Position numbers and translations under genes: made by a program. Under the pieces are notes generated by a model. That model was not told the DNA's origin and made no database searches. It saw nothing but the letters and a program-made list of their open reading frames with translations. From RYN-230 sp963834705 (GTDB lineage: Bacteria; Actinomycetota; Actinomycetes; Streptosporangiales; Streptosporangiaceae), in NCBI GenBank assembly GCA_963834705.1, contig CAWICV010000001.1, positions 496,001 through 560,000 of the forward strand: a DNA stretch of 64,000 nucleotides, written 5' to 3'. Shown in pieces: positions 24,801-32,673 of the stretch. Numbering within the stretch: the first letter of the stretch is position 1; the number at the start of each line of letters is the position of its first letter.

Positions 24801-25628
24801 ATGCTCGACGAGTTCGACCGGGAGTTCGTCGGGCTGGCCCCGGTCAAGGCCCGGATCCGGGAGATCGCCGCGCTGCTGCTGGTGGACCGGCTCCGGCAGC
24901 GTTACGGGCTGGCCTCGTCCCGGCCCAGCCTGCACATGTGTTTCACCGGCAGCCCGGGCACCGGCAAGACCACGGTGGCCACGCGCCTGGGCGCGCTGCT
25001 GCACGAGCTGGGTTACCTGCGCACCGGCCAGCTGATCAGCGTGACCCGGGACGACCTGGTCGGGCAGTACGTCGGGCACACCGCGCCGAAGACCAAGGAG
25101 GTGCTCAAGCGGGCGATGGGCGGCGTGCTGCTCATCGACGAGGCCTACTACCTGTACCGGCCGGAGAACGAGCGGGACTACGGGCAGGAGGCGATCGAGA
25201 TCCTGCTCCAGTTCATGGAGGCCAACCGGGACGACCTGGTGGTCATCCTGGCCGGCTACACGGACCGGATGGACGTGTTCTTCCGGTCCAACCCCGGGAT
25301 GGCCTCCCGGGTGGCGCACCATATCGACTTCCCCGACTTCACCCTGGACGAGCTGATCCGGATCGCCATGATGATGCTGGACCGCGAGCAGTACCGGCTG
25401 TCCGCCGCGGCCGAGGTGGCGTTCCGCGAGTATGCCGGGCTGCGCCGGGAGCAGCCCCGGTTCGCCAACGCGCGCAGCATGCGCAACGCCATCGACCGGA
25501 TGCGCCTGCGCCAGGCGCGCCGCCTGGTCGCCGCGGGCGGCCGGATTGGCCGGGATGACCTGATACAGATCAGCGAGGCCGACGTGCGGGCCAGCCGGGT
25601 CTTCACCACGCCCCAACCGGTCAGCTAG
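24801..25628 (+). CDS. cbbX: RuBisCO activase CbbX, AAA+ domain part
   Basis: The AAA+ ATPase that remodels inhibited red-type RuBisCO by threading the large-subunit tail. From ATG 24801 it gives 275 residues (MLDEFDREFVGLAPVKARIREIAALLLVDR). Walker A GSPGTGKTTV lies near residue 52, Walker B GVLLIDEAYYLYRP near 111 and arginine-rich sensor-2 region RFANARSMRNAIDRMRLR near 230. The N-terminal sequence QPLADEDTVELGAEQQAQRLAA just before ATG 24801 also fits CbbX, so this start drops about 20 native residues. Whether an active protein is made depends on the upstream split. No other activase is seen in the window. Confidence 0.82.
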   Translation: MLDEFDREFVGLAPVKARIREIAALLLVDRLRQRYGLASSRPSLHMCFTGSPGTGKTTVATRLGALLHELGYLRTGQLISVTRDDLVGQYVGHTAPKTKEVLKRAMGGVLLIDEAYYLYRPENERDYGQEAIEILLQFMEANRDDLVVILAGYTDRMDVFFRSNPGMASRVAHHIDFPDFTLDELIRIAMMMLDREQYRLSAAAEVAFREYAGLRREQPRFANARSMRNAIDRMRLRQARRLVAAGGRIGRDDLIQISEADVRASRVFTTPQPVS

Positions 25629-25795
25629 TCAGTATGGCCGCTTTTGTCCCGTCACTGGCAGCTAGCCCGCGCTCATCAGGGCGGCCGCCCGGGGCGACCG
25701 GGGCCAGCACCGCCCAGGACTTCTGCCCGCGGCGCCCGGCCCGGCTGCCCCGCCCCAGCCTCGATGTGCGGGGTGTGACCGGGCAGCGGTGATGT

Positions 25796-26212
25796 CTATG
25801 CGGGCTCGTCGAGCACGGCCAGCAGCAGACCGCCGATCAGCGCCAGGTTCTTGTGGAACTGGATCCGCTGCTGGGCGCGGTCCGCCGGGTCCTCGACCGT
25901 CCAGTACGGGTGCCCGGCCAGCGTGGTCGGCACCAGCGAGGCGGCCAGCACGGCGGCGGCCAGCCGCGGCGCCAGGCCCAGCGCCAGCATGGCGCCCCCC
26001 GCCACCTGGGTGCCCGCGTTCACCCGGACCAGCAGCTCGTCGTCCTCGGGCAGCGGGACCCGGGACCGGATCGCGGAGAGCACGGGGCCGGCCAGCTCGA
26101 CGCGTTTGCCCGGCGCCCGCACGGCGTCCAGGCCGAGCAGCATATAGGTCGAGCCGGTCAGCACCTGGGCGGTCGGGCGCAACGGGGCCAGCATTCGGTT
26201 GAACGTCGTCAT
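25796..26212 (-). CDS. DoxX-family membrane protein
   Basis: A 138-residue protein with about four hydrophobic segments (AQVLTGSTYMLLGLDAV, AGGAMLALGLAPRLAAAVLAASLVP, NLALIGGLLLAVL). The end NLALIGG LLLAVLDEPA follows the QFHKNLA motif typical of DoxX/SURF4-like proteins, some of which are linked to redox or respiratory functions. Start ATG 26212 gives a normal family length. It is divergent from the carboxypeptidase gene by 90 bases. The 167 bases between cbbX and this gene hold nothing I recognise. Confidence 0.78.
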   Translation of the reverse strand: MTTFNRMLAPLRPTAQVLTGSTYMLLGLDAVRAPGKRVELAGPVLSAIRSRVPLPEDDELLVRVNAGTQVAGGAMLALGLAPRLAAAVLAASLVPTTLAGHPYWTVEDPADRAQQRIQFHKNLALIGGLLLAVLDEPA

Positions 26213-26301
26213 AACCGCCTCGCTACAGTCCGGGAACGTTCCGTCGGCAGGACTGTAACGCCTTTTGCGCTGGGCCATCTGTCCCGGTCTAGGGTAAGCC
26301 C

Positions 26302-27321
26302 ATGGGGCTGCGGGTGCGGATCGCCGTGGTGGTCGCGGTGACCGTTTTGTCGGGTGGCACGGCCGGGTGCTCGATCTCGCCCGCGGCGGTGCCGCAGCCC
26401 ACCGCCAGGCCGGCCCCGGCGGCCACCGACCGGCCGCCGGCCGCCGCGGCACTGGGGACCCCGACGCGCAGCGCGACGCCCAGCCCGGCATCGTCCCGGG
26501 TCGCCGGGCCGCAGTTGCAGGTGAGCGGGGCGCCGGGCCAGGTCAGAGCCAAAGGCGCGCTGCTGGCCGACGCGGCCACCGGCCAGGTGGTGTGGAGCCG
26601 CGACCCGACCACGCGGCGCCCGATGGCCAGCGTGACCAAGGTGATGACCGCGCTGCTGGTGCTGGAGAGCGGCCACCTCAGCGAGAAGATCCAGGTGCCG
26701 AAGGCGGCGTTCAGGTATGCCTGGAAGTACGGTGGCGAAACCGCGGGCCTGCACCCGGGTGACGTGCTGACCGCCAGGGAACTGCTGGCCGCCCTGTTGC
26801 TCCCGTCCGGGGCGGACGCGGCCTACACGCTGGCCGCCACGTTCGGCCCCGGGCTGAGCGCGTTCGTGGCCAAGATGAACGCGGCCGCCGCCCAGATGGG
26901 CCTGCGGGGCACCCACTTCGCCTCGCCGGACGGGCTGCCCTACCCGACCGAGACCTCGACCTACTCCACGCCGTACGACCTGGTCCAGCTCGGCCGGGCC
27001 GCGATGCGCTTCGCGGTGTTCCGCTCGATCGTGGACCGTTCGTTCTACCACCTGAGCAAGGGGCCCGGGCATCACCAGTACTGGTGGGACAACACCAACG
27101 CGCTGATCGGCAGCTACCCGGGCGCGACCGGGATCAAGGACGGCTTCACTGATAAGGCCGGGCACTGCCTGCTGTTCGAGGCGGTCCGGCACGGCCGGGT
27201 GCTGATCGGCGTGGTACTGGGCAGCCCGGCCACCGGCGTGGCGGCCGGCGCGCAGGCCGCCGGGCAGATGCTGAACTGGGGCTTCAGCCTGCGGACTGCG
27301 CCGCAGGCAGGAACGGGATAG
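26302..27321 (+). CDS. D-alanyl-D-alanine carboxypeptidase-like lipoprotein
   Basis: A 339-residue serine-type penicillin-binding protein of the low-mass S11 type, which trims D-Ala from peptidoglycan peptides outside the cell. The signal peptide ends in lipobox GGTAGC (Cys23), followed by a Pro/Ala-rich linker to about residue 70. SxxK is SVTK near residue 110. The second motif is PSGADA rather than SxN, and the third is GIKDGFT rather than KTG. The KDG variant is unusual for an active enzyme. The gene overlaps the convergent histidine-kinase gene by 38 bases at its 3' end. Confidence 0.85.
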   Translation: MGLRVRIAVVVAVTVLSGGTAGCSISPAAVPQPTARPAPAATDRPPAAAALGTPTRSATPSPASSRVAGPQLQVSGAPGQVRAKGALLADAATGQVVWSRDPTTRRPMASVTKVMTALLVLESGHLSEKIQVPKAAFRYAWKYGGETAGLHPGDVLTARELLAALLLPSGADAAYTLAATFGPGLSAFVAKMNAAAAQMGLRGTHFASPDGLPYPTETSTYSTPYDLVQLGRAAMRFAVFRSIVDRSFYHLSKGPGHHQYWWDNTNALIGSYPGATGIKDGFTDKAGHCLLFEAVRHGRVLIGVVLGSPATGVAAGAQAAGQMLNWGFSLRTAPQAGTG

Positions 27322-28504
27322 TCAGCCGGACCGTGGTGCCGCGGCCCGGGGTGGCGGCCAGGTCGAGCTGGCCGCCGAGCAGCTCGGCCCGCTCCCGCAT
27401 GCCGGCCAGGCCGAACCCGGTCGGCCCGGGCCCCCCCGGCCAGCCCACACCGGGCGCCGCGGCGTCGAAGCCGGCCCCGTCGTCGGCCACTTCCAGCACC
27501 ACGCGGTCCCGCTGCCGGAGCAGCCGCAGCCGCACCGACTGCGCGTCGGCGTGCTTGGCCACGTTCTGCAGGGCTTCCTGCGCGGTCCGGTACACGGCCG
27601 TCTCGGCGTGCTCGGCCATCCGCAGCTCGGCCGTTTCCACCCGCACGTCCAGCGTGGGGAACGAGTGGGCCAGGCTGTCCAGGCTGGCCGCCAGGCCGAG
27701 GTCGTCCAGCACCGGCGGGCGCAGCCCGGCAATGGCCGACCGGGCCTCGTCCAGCGCAGCCGCAGCCAGTTCCTGGGCCCGGGCCACCTGCTCCGCGGCC
27801 ACCGCCGGATCGGCCGGGATCGCGTCGGCCGCCGCCGACAGATGGAAGAACAGGCTCACGATGCGCTGGCTGATCCCGTCGTGGATCTCGCCGGCCAGCC
27901 GCCGCCGCTCCTGCTCCTGCCATTCCACCGTCCGCTCGGCGAACCGCTCCAGCGCCTCCTCCCGGTCGGCCAGCAGGCGGTGCAGCTGGGCGTTCTCGAT
28001 CGCTCCGGCCACCAGGCCGGCCACCGTGCGGAGCAGGTCCACATCGGCCTGGCTGAACTCGCGGCGCTCCCGGGTGTGCACGTTCAGCACGCCGACCAGG
28101 TGGCCGAGCGGCGTCACCACCGGCACCGAGACCATCGACGTGTAGTCCTCACCGCGCAGCGCCGGGATGTACCGGTATCGCGGGTCCGCCGTCTTGTTAT
28201 CGATGATCATGACCGGCTCGCCGTGGTCGGCCACCCAGCCGGCCACGCCCTCGCCGACGGCCAGCTCGATGCGGCCCACCATGGTGTCGAACGGCGGGGT
28301 CGCGCCGCGCAGCTGCAGCGTCCGGGCCCGCTCGTCGAGCAGGTGCACGAAGCAGACGTCGGTGTCCGTGGTCTCGGTGACCAGCGTGGCCACGCCCTGC
28401 AGGATGCGGTCCAGGTCCAGGCCGGCCGAGATGGTGTCCACCACCCGGGACAGCAGCCGCGCCTCGCGTTCCGCGCCGGCGTCCGCGCCCAGGCCGGGGA
28501 TCAA
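27284..28504 (-). CDS. Sensor histidine kinase with GAF domain (NarL/LuxR type)
   Basis: A 406-residue soluble kinase. A GAF domain fills about residues 20-175, opening AGLDLDRILQGVATLVTETTDTDVCFVH and containing VGEGVAGWVADHGEPVMI. A HisKA_3 dimerisation helix carries the phospho-accepting His in LAGEIHDGISQRIVS near residue 217. The HATPase domain has NVAKHADAQSVR, DDGAGFD and GFGLAGMRERAELLGG. It partners the response regulator just downstream in the same operon, and their coding parts overlap by four bases. With no membrane helices, it probably senses a small cytoplasmic ligand or redox cue through GAF. Confidence 0.9.
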   Translation of the reverse strand: MIPGLGADAGAEREARLLSRVVDTISAGLDLDRILQGVATLVTETTDTDVCFVHLLDERARTLQLRGATPPFDTMVGRIELAVGEGVAGWVADHGEPVMIIDNKTADPRYRYIPALRGEDYTSMVSVPVVTPLGHLVGVLNVHTRERREFSQADVDLLRTVAGLVAGAIENAQLHRLLADREEALERFAERTVEWQEQERRRLAGEIHDGISQRIVSLFFHLSAAADAIPADPAVAAEQVARAQELAAAALDEARSAIAGLRPPVLDDLGLAASLDSLAHSFPTLDVRVETAELRMAEHAETAVYRTAQEALQNVAKHADAQSVRLRLLRQRDRVVLEVADDGAGFDAAAPGVGWPGGPGPTGFGLAGMRERAELLGGQLDLAATPGRGTTVRLTIPFLPAAQSAG

Positions 28505-29159
28505 TGAAACACGCCCTCGCGCAGCGCGACCGCGACCGCGCCGGCCCGGTCGGACACCCCCAGCTTGCGGTAGATGCCCCGGGAGTGCGTCTTCACCGTC
28601 TCCTCGCTGACCACCAGCTTCATCGCGATGGCCCGGTTGGACAGCCCGGCGACCAGCAGTGACAGCACCTCGCTCTCCCGCTGGGTCAGGCCCAGATGCG
28701 CGCCGGGCCAGAACTCGCCGCTGCGCAGCCGGGCCGCGGACAGCGCCACCCGGCCGGCCAGGCTGGGGTCGATGAGCACCTCCCCGTCGCAGATCCGGCG
28801 CAGGTAGTCAACCAGCTCACCGCCCTTGATCCGCTTGAGCAGGAAGCCGGCCGCGCCGACCCGGAGGGCCTGGTAGAGGTACTGCTCGTCGTCGTAGACG
28901 GTGAGGAAGGCGACCTTGCAGCCGGGCGTGGCCCGCAAGATCTCTGCGCACAGGTCGAGCCCGCTGGCCCCGCGCAGCCGCACGTCGAGCAGCACGGCAT
29001 CCGGCTTCAGCCCGGTGGCCAGGGCCAGCGCGGCCGCGGGCTCGCTGACCTCGCCGACGATACGGACCTGGTCCTGGTACGGCTGCAGCATGGCCGCAGG
29101 CCGTCCAGCACCATCTGGTGATCGTCGATGATCACCACCGTAATAGGGGTGCGTGCCAT
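28501..29159 (-). pseudogene. NarL/LuxR-type response regulator, frameshifted
   Basis: ATG 29159 begins a normal receiver domain (MARTPITVVIIDDHQMVLDG) but the frame changes after GLRP. The rest continues in another frame from MLQPYQDQVRIVGEVSE at 29091. The shift lies at about 29091-29096; one missing base would restore GLR-A-MLQPY. The remainder has the phospho-acceptor VLLDVRLRG, KRIKGG, and a C-terminal LuxR helix-turn-helix (LTQRESEVLSLLVAGLSNRAIAMKLVVSEETVK). If ATG 29091 is used, the protein lacks its first beta strand and acidic pair DD. It overlaps the kinase start by four bases. Confidence 0.8.
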
Positions 29160-29177
29160 GCCCGGAACGGTACCCAA

Positions 29178-30122
29178 TCAGGAGCGCGCCTCAAGGAGGT
29201 GCCAGAGCAGCAGCAGCTGGGCGATGGCCAGCGGCTCGCTGCGCCTGCCCGCGGCGTACTCGCCCACCCTGTCTGGCAGGCTGCCGCCGCTGGACAGCTG
29301 CTCCCAGATCGCCTTCTCCACGATCCGGCTGTCCTCCCGCGGCGCGTACCCGTGCACGTGCAGCGCGTCCACCGGTCGGCCGTCGCTGTCCCGGATCAGC
29401 TTGAGGTGCACCGTCCGCCGGTCGTCGTCGGTCAGCACGTGGGTCAGATCCGGGTGCTGGATGGTCGGCCGGAGCAGGATCTCCGCGGACAGCGGCGTGC
29501 CGCCCGGCGCCTGGTGGCCGGCCACCGGCGCGAACCGGACCGAGATGTCCGCCCACTGCCGCTGCGGCCGGATGTAGGCGGCCGACTCGGGCTCCCGCCG
29601 GCCCAGTTCGGCCAGCACCTGGTCCGGGGTGTAGCCCCGTTCGGCGCAGTCCCGCCGGAGCTTCCACTCCCGGCGGATCTCCTCCGGCGGGTCCAGGTAC
29701 ACCGCGATGTCGAAGCAGGCCCGGGCCAGCCTGGTATGCAGCGGCAGCAGCCCTTCCACGATGACGAACTCGCGCGGCTCGACCAGCACCGGGCGGGTCA
29801 GCGTGCCGGTGCTGTGGTCGTAGACCGGCTTGAGGATGGGCCGCCCGAGCGCCAGCAAATGCAGGTGCTGCTCCATCACGTCGATGTAGTTGCATTCCGG
29901 GTTGAGCACGGTGAACGGCACGCCGCGGCGCTCGGCCCGGTCGTAGCGGTGGTAGTCGTCCACGCACAGCGCGGTGGCCCGGTCCGCACCGAGCGCCTCG
30001 GCAATGCCCCGGGTCAGCGTGGTCTTGCCGGCCGCGCTGTCCCCGGCGATGGCCAGCATGACCGGCCGCGGCGGCTCCGGCGGAGTCTCGCTCCGGCGCA
30101 GCCGCATGAGCTTGTCGGGCAT
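29178..30122 (-). CDS. prk: Phosphoribulokinase
   Basis: A 314-residue kinase that makes ribulose-1,5-bisphosphate from ribulose-5-phosphate and ATP. Walker A GDSAAGKTTLTRG is near residue 28, followed by CVDDYHRYDRAERRGVPFT, NYIDVMEQHLHLL, KPVYDHSTGTL and VIVEGLLPLH. These match the plant/cyanobacterial-type enzyme (class II style) more than the proteobacterial one. The start is ATG 30122 with GGAGGTGGG upstream. Together with RuBisCO about 5 kb away it supplies both enzymes unique to the Calvin cycle. It reads on the opposite strand and is therefore a separate transcript. Confidence 0.88.
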   Translation of the reverse strand: MPDKLMRLRRSETPPEPPRPVMLAIAGDSAAGKTTLTRGIAEALGADRATALCVDDYHRYDRAERRGVPFTVLNPECNYIDVMEQHLHLLALGRPILKPVYDHSTGTLTRPVLVEPREFVIVEGLLPLHTRLARACFDIAVYLDPPEEIRREWKLRRDCAERGYTPDQVLAELGRREPESAAYIRPQRQWADISVRFAPVAGHQAPGGTPLSAEILLRPTIQHPDLTHVLTDDDRRTVHLKLIRDSDGRPVDALHVHGYAPREDSRIVEKAIWEQLSSGGSLPDRVGEYAAGRRSEPLAIAQLLLLWHLLEARS

Positions 30123-30232
30123 GGCTGCCCACCTCCGCAGAACCTGGCGGCCGAACTGCCAGGTTAGCCAGGCAGCCTGGGCCAGCACCTCCCTCGCGCC
30201 GGGGAGCTGCCGGGTGAGACGAGCCTGCTGTC

Positions 30233-30333
30233 CTCTGCAGCTGCAGAGTGGCCGGGCTATATCTGCGATTACCGATCGTAATAGCCGCTTCGCCACCTGC
30301 GCTTTACCGTCTATACAGGTGCGCGATACGCGC
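30233..30333. promoter_or_regulatory. Three palindromes upstream of the CHAT/Hsp70/GTPase cluster
   Basis: The 218 bases between the kinase start and the cluster hold a perfect 16-bp palindrome CTCTGCAGCTGCAGAG (30233-30248), an inverted repeat ATTAC-CGATC-GTAAT (about 30270-30284) and GCGCG-ATA-CGCGC (30321-30333), the last ending seven bases before the first start codon. Such a cluster could be operator sites for tight control of the downstream operon, or promoter elements of the divergent genes. No regulator gene is adjacent. Confidence 0.4.
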
Positions 30334-30340
30334 CTAACGT

Positions 30341-30718
30341 ATGGCTATGGCGGCGGGCATGTACGTGAAAGTACCGGAGGAGCTGGCCGACTCCCTCGCC
30401 GATGATGGCTTCCGTCTAGCCGGAACAGAACGCGGCGTCGAACTTTACGCCGAAACGCTGCTGACAACCAGCGCGAATCTGGTCACCGTTCTCGTGGGCA
30501 GCCACGAGATCTCCCGCTTCATCAGGCATCTTTGGGCCTCCGCCCGGCACCGGGCGCCCGGATCGAAAGTCGTTCTCGAGCGTGGCGGCCGCCGGATGGC
30601 AATCACTCTTGAACACGAAGGCTTCGGTCCGGATGGGCCGCCAGAAACCGTAATGCACGGGATGACCGCCCTCCTCGAGGCGCTGGGCGAGCCAGCTCAG
30701 GACGGCCAACGGCAGTGA
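30341..30718 (+). CDS. EACC1-like small protein, first gene of the CHAT/GTPase cluster
   Basis: A 125-residue soluble protein. The mid part is strongly patterned: GVELYAETLLTTSANLVTVLVGSHEISRFIRHLWASA, then KVVLERGGRRMAITLEHEG, then a helix. This alternation of a helix with two strands and GGRR resembles the effector-associated constant components (EACC1-like) seen near caspase-like effectors in predicted conflict systems. That match is from memory, so treat it as tentative. Three in-frame ATGs (30341, 30347, 30359) precede the conserved part and none has a good ribosome binding site, so leaderless translation is possible. It lies 33 bases before the protease gene. Confidence 0.68.
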   Translation: MAMAAGMYVKVPEELADSLADDGFRLAGTERGVELYAETLLTTSANLVTVLVGSHEISRFIRHLWASARHRAPGSKVVLERGGRRMAITLEHEGFGPDGPPETVMHGMTALLEALGEPAQDGQRQ

Positions 30719-30751
30719 AGTAGCCGCCAGGAAAGGGTGCCAGGAGGGAAC

Positions 30752-32062
30752 ATGGCCACCTTCGACGAGGCAGGGCTGACTGTTCTGTTCCGCGAACGAG
30801 CCCGGCTCTCCGACCAACTGGCCCCAGCCCAGGCGCAGGCCCAAGCGCTGATGCTCGAGCACAACCTGCTCGTCAGGGAAGCCAATCAGGCAGTAACGCC
30901 CGGCGGCAGGCAGCGGGCAAGCCTGAAGGCCAGCCACAAGGGAGAAGAGAGTAAGCGGGCACAGGCCCGCGCCGAACAACTCCGCAGAGACCACCAGCAG
31001 AAGGAGATCGAGATAGCAGACATGATCGCAGCGCTCTGGGCCGCGTCGAAACCCCTCCTGTCCGGCGAGAGCATTCGCCAGCTCAACGAGCATCTGGCTG
31101 CGGTCGGCACGCAGTTGCAGCGTGTTGACGAAAGCCTCCGGCCGATAGCGCCGGCATTCGGTGCACTCCGGGCCGCCATCGAGGGCCAGGCCAAGTTCCT
31201 GCAGCATGCGGACACCCGGCAGGAAACCAGGATCAGCACGGTGCTCACGGCAACCGACGCCGCGGCTAGCAGCCTGGCGCAGATCCACCAGGAACTCAGC
31301 CAGCAGTCTCGGTCATTGCGGATGATCGGCAGCAGCGTAGCGGCTGGGACGGACCACCCCACCGGGCCGCCGGTGGTGCAACAGGGCTGGCGACCTGGCA
31401 CACCTGCGGTGACCGAGCCACGCTCCGCACAACTCCCGCCCGAGACGGTTTCCGCGCTGCCGGAAAGAGTTACCGTACTGCTCTTCGCTTCCGAACCCCG
31501 CGATCAGCCCCGGACAGACCTTGACAAGGAAATACGGGAGATCCTGACCCGGATCGGCGAGGCGGAATTCGGGAACCGGATCACGTTGCAGCCCTGGCTC
31601 GCCGCGCAGGCCTTCGACCTGATCCCCAATTGCAACCGGTACAAGCCGCACATGGTCCAGTTCAGCGGACACGGAACGGCAGACGGATACCTCACCATGG
31701 GGCCCCGCGACCGGTCCGAGCCGGTGGCGGCGGACCGGCTGATCCAGATGCTCAGCTGGGCCGGTGAGGATCTGCGGATCGTTTTCTTCAACATCTGCGA
31801 CTCTGCGGAGCACGCCCGGGCCGCCGCCCAGCTGATCGATGGAGCGATTGGCATGCGCGGAAGAATGCACGATGCGCCGGCCCGCGCTTTCGCGGCCCAC
31901 CTCTACTCGGGTCTGGCCTTCGGCCACTCGCTGAAGAACGCATTTCATCAGGCATGCGCCACCATCGGGGACGAGCCGGACAGCGCCGTGCCGCAGCTTT
32001 TCTTCCGCAATGGCCGGGACCCGCACAAGGTCGTCCTGGTGCGTCCAGACGGGACTCGTTAA
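30752..32062 (+). CDS. CHAT-domain caspase-like protease with coiled-coil N-terminus
   Basis: A 436-residue protein. Residues about 1-190 are helical, rich in Glu, Gln, Arg and Ala, and likely a coiled coil. Residues 195-235 are a Pro-rich linker. The CHAT domain follows (VTVLLFASEPRDQPRTDLDKEIREI). The catalytic dyad is visible: His307 in VQFSGHGT and Cys349 in FFNICDSAEH. CHAT proteases are caspase relatives that cleave partner proteins in bacterial immunity and cell suicide. AGGAGGGAAC precedes ATG 30752. It is the likely effector of the cluster. The N-terminal coil may sense the trigger or bind the neighbouring chaperone. Confidence 0.88.
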   Translation: MATFDEAGLTVLFRERARLSDQLAPAQAQAQALMLEHNLLVREANQAVTPGGRQRASLKASHKGEESKRAQARAEQLRRDHQQKEIEIADMIAALWAASKPLLSGESIRQLNEHLAAVGTQLQRVDESLRPIAPAFGALRAAIEGQAKFLQHADTRQETRISTVLTATDAAASSLAQIHQELSQQSRSLRMIGSSVAAGTDHPTGPPVVQQGWRPGTPAVTEPRSAQLPPETVSALPERVTVLLFASEPRDQPRTDLDKEIREILTRIGEAEFGNRITLQPWLAAQAFDLIPNCNRYKPHMVQFSGHGTADGYLTMGPRDRSEPVAADRLIQMLSWAGEDLRIVFFNICDSAEHARAAAQLIDGAIGMRGRMHDAPARAFAAHLYSGLAFGHSLKNAFHQACATIGDEPDSAVPQLFFRNGRDPHKVVLVRPDGTR

Positions 32063-32079
32063 CGAGCAGCCGGGTGGTG

Positions 32080-32115
32080 CAATGACGGGGAACGATGCAA
32101 TGACGGGGAACGATG
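32080..32115 (+). repeat. 18-bp tandem duplication at the start of grpE-like gene
   Basis: Two exact copies of CAATGACGGGGAACGATG stand head to tail. Each contains an in-frame ATG, so the second copy adds six codons and a second possible start. Changing the copy number would change only the N-terminal length. Confidence 0.85.
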
Positions 32116-32672
32116 AGGAGCGCGCGGCGATGGGCGATGTCGCCGCCGCTCTCGGCGAACTGGCCCAGCGCATGGCCAAGGTAGAAGAACAATCGGCTGA
32201 GTTCCACCGCCGGTCGGCGCACCGAGAGGCGATCCTGGACCGGCTGCACGAGGAAAACCAGCGGCTTCGCGGCGGTCTAGGCCGGCTCATCCTGGAGCCG
32301 GTGATCGCCGACCTCATCCGGCTGCATGACCAGCTCAGTCGCGAAGTCCGGAGGCTGGAGGCGGACGGCCGGGACGGGCAGCTGCTCTGGTCGTTCAACG
32401 AAGACGTCGCGCAGATCCTCGACCGGTGCGGCGTCGAGGTGTTCACAGCTGAGCCCGGGGACCAGTTCCAGCCGGACCGGCACCGGCCGCTGTCGGTCGT
32501 GGTCTGCGCTGATGACTCCCGGCACAACACGGTGGCGGAGGTGGTCGCCGCCGGATTCCGCGAGCGCGAGACCGGCCGGATCCGGCGCCCGGTTCAGGCA
32601 CATTTCTACCAGTGCAGCCCGGGGCCCGAGGCGGCCCAGCCGGACCCGGGCACCACGGAATCTGCGAGGTGA
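32082..32672 (+). CDS. GrpE-like nucleotide exchange factor
   Basis: A 196-residue protein (ATG 32082, or 178 residues fewer six from ATG 32100). It begins with a long helix (LGELAQRMAKVEEQSAEFHRRS then EAILDRLHEENQRLRGG), then LILEPVIADLIRLHDQLSREVRRLE, and a beta domain (RPLSVVVCADDSRHNTVAEVVAAGF) with a GrpE-like ending. In bacteria GrpE drives ADP release from Hsp70. It lies one base before the Hsp70 gene and 19 bases after the protease gene. It differs from housekeeping GrpE, so it probably serves the Hsp70 of this cluster rather than DnaK. Confidence 0.85.
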   Translation: MTGNDAMTGNDEERAAMGDVAAALGELAQRMAKVEEQSAEFHRRSAHREAILDRLHEENQRLRGGLGRLILEPVIADLIRLHDQLSREVRRLEADGRDGQLLWSFNEDVAQILDRCGVEVFTAEPGDQFQPDRHRPLSVVVCADDSRHNTVAEVVAAGFRERETGRIRRPVQAHFYQCSPGPEAAQPDPGTTESAR

Positions 32673-32673
32673 C

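Noticed and set aside
30233..30340. Possible CRISPR or attachment site upstream of the conflict cluster
   Set aside because: Palindromes are single and unequal; there are no repeat-spacer units, integrase gene or tRNA at the border.
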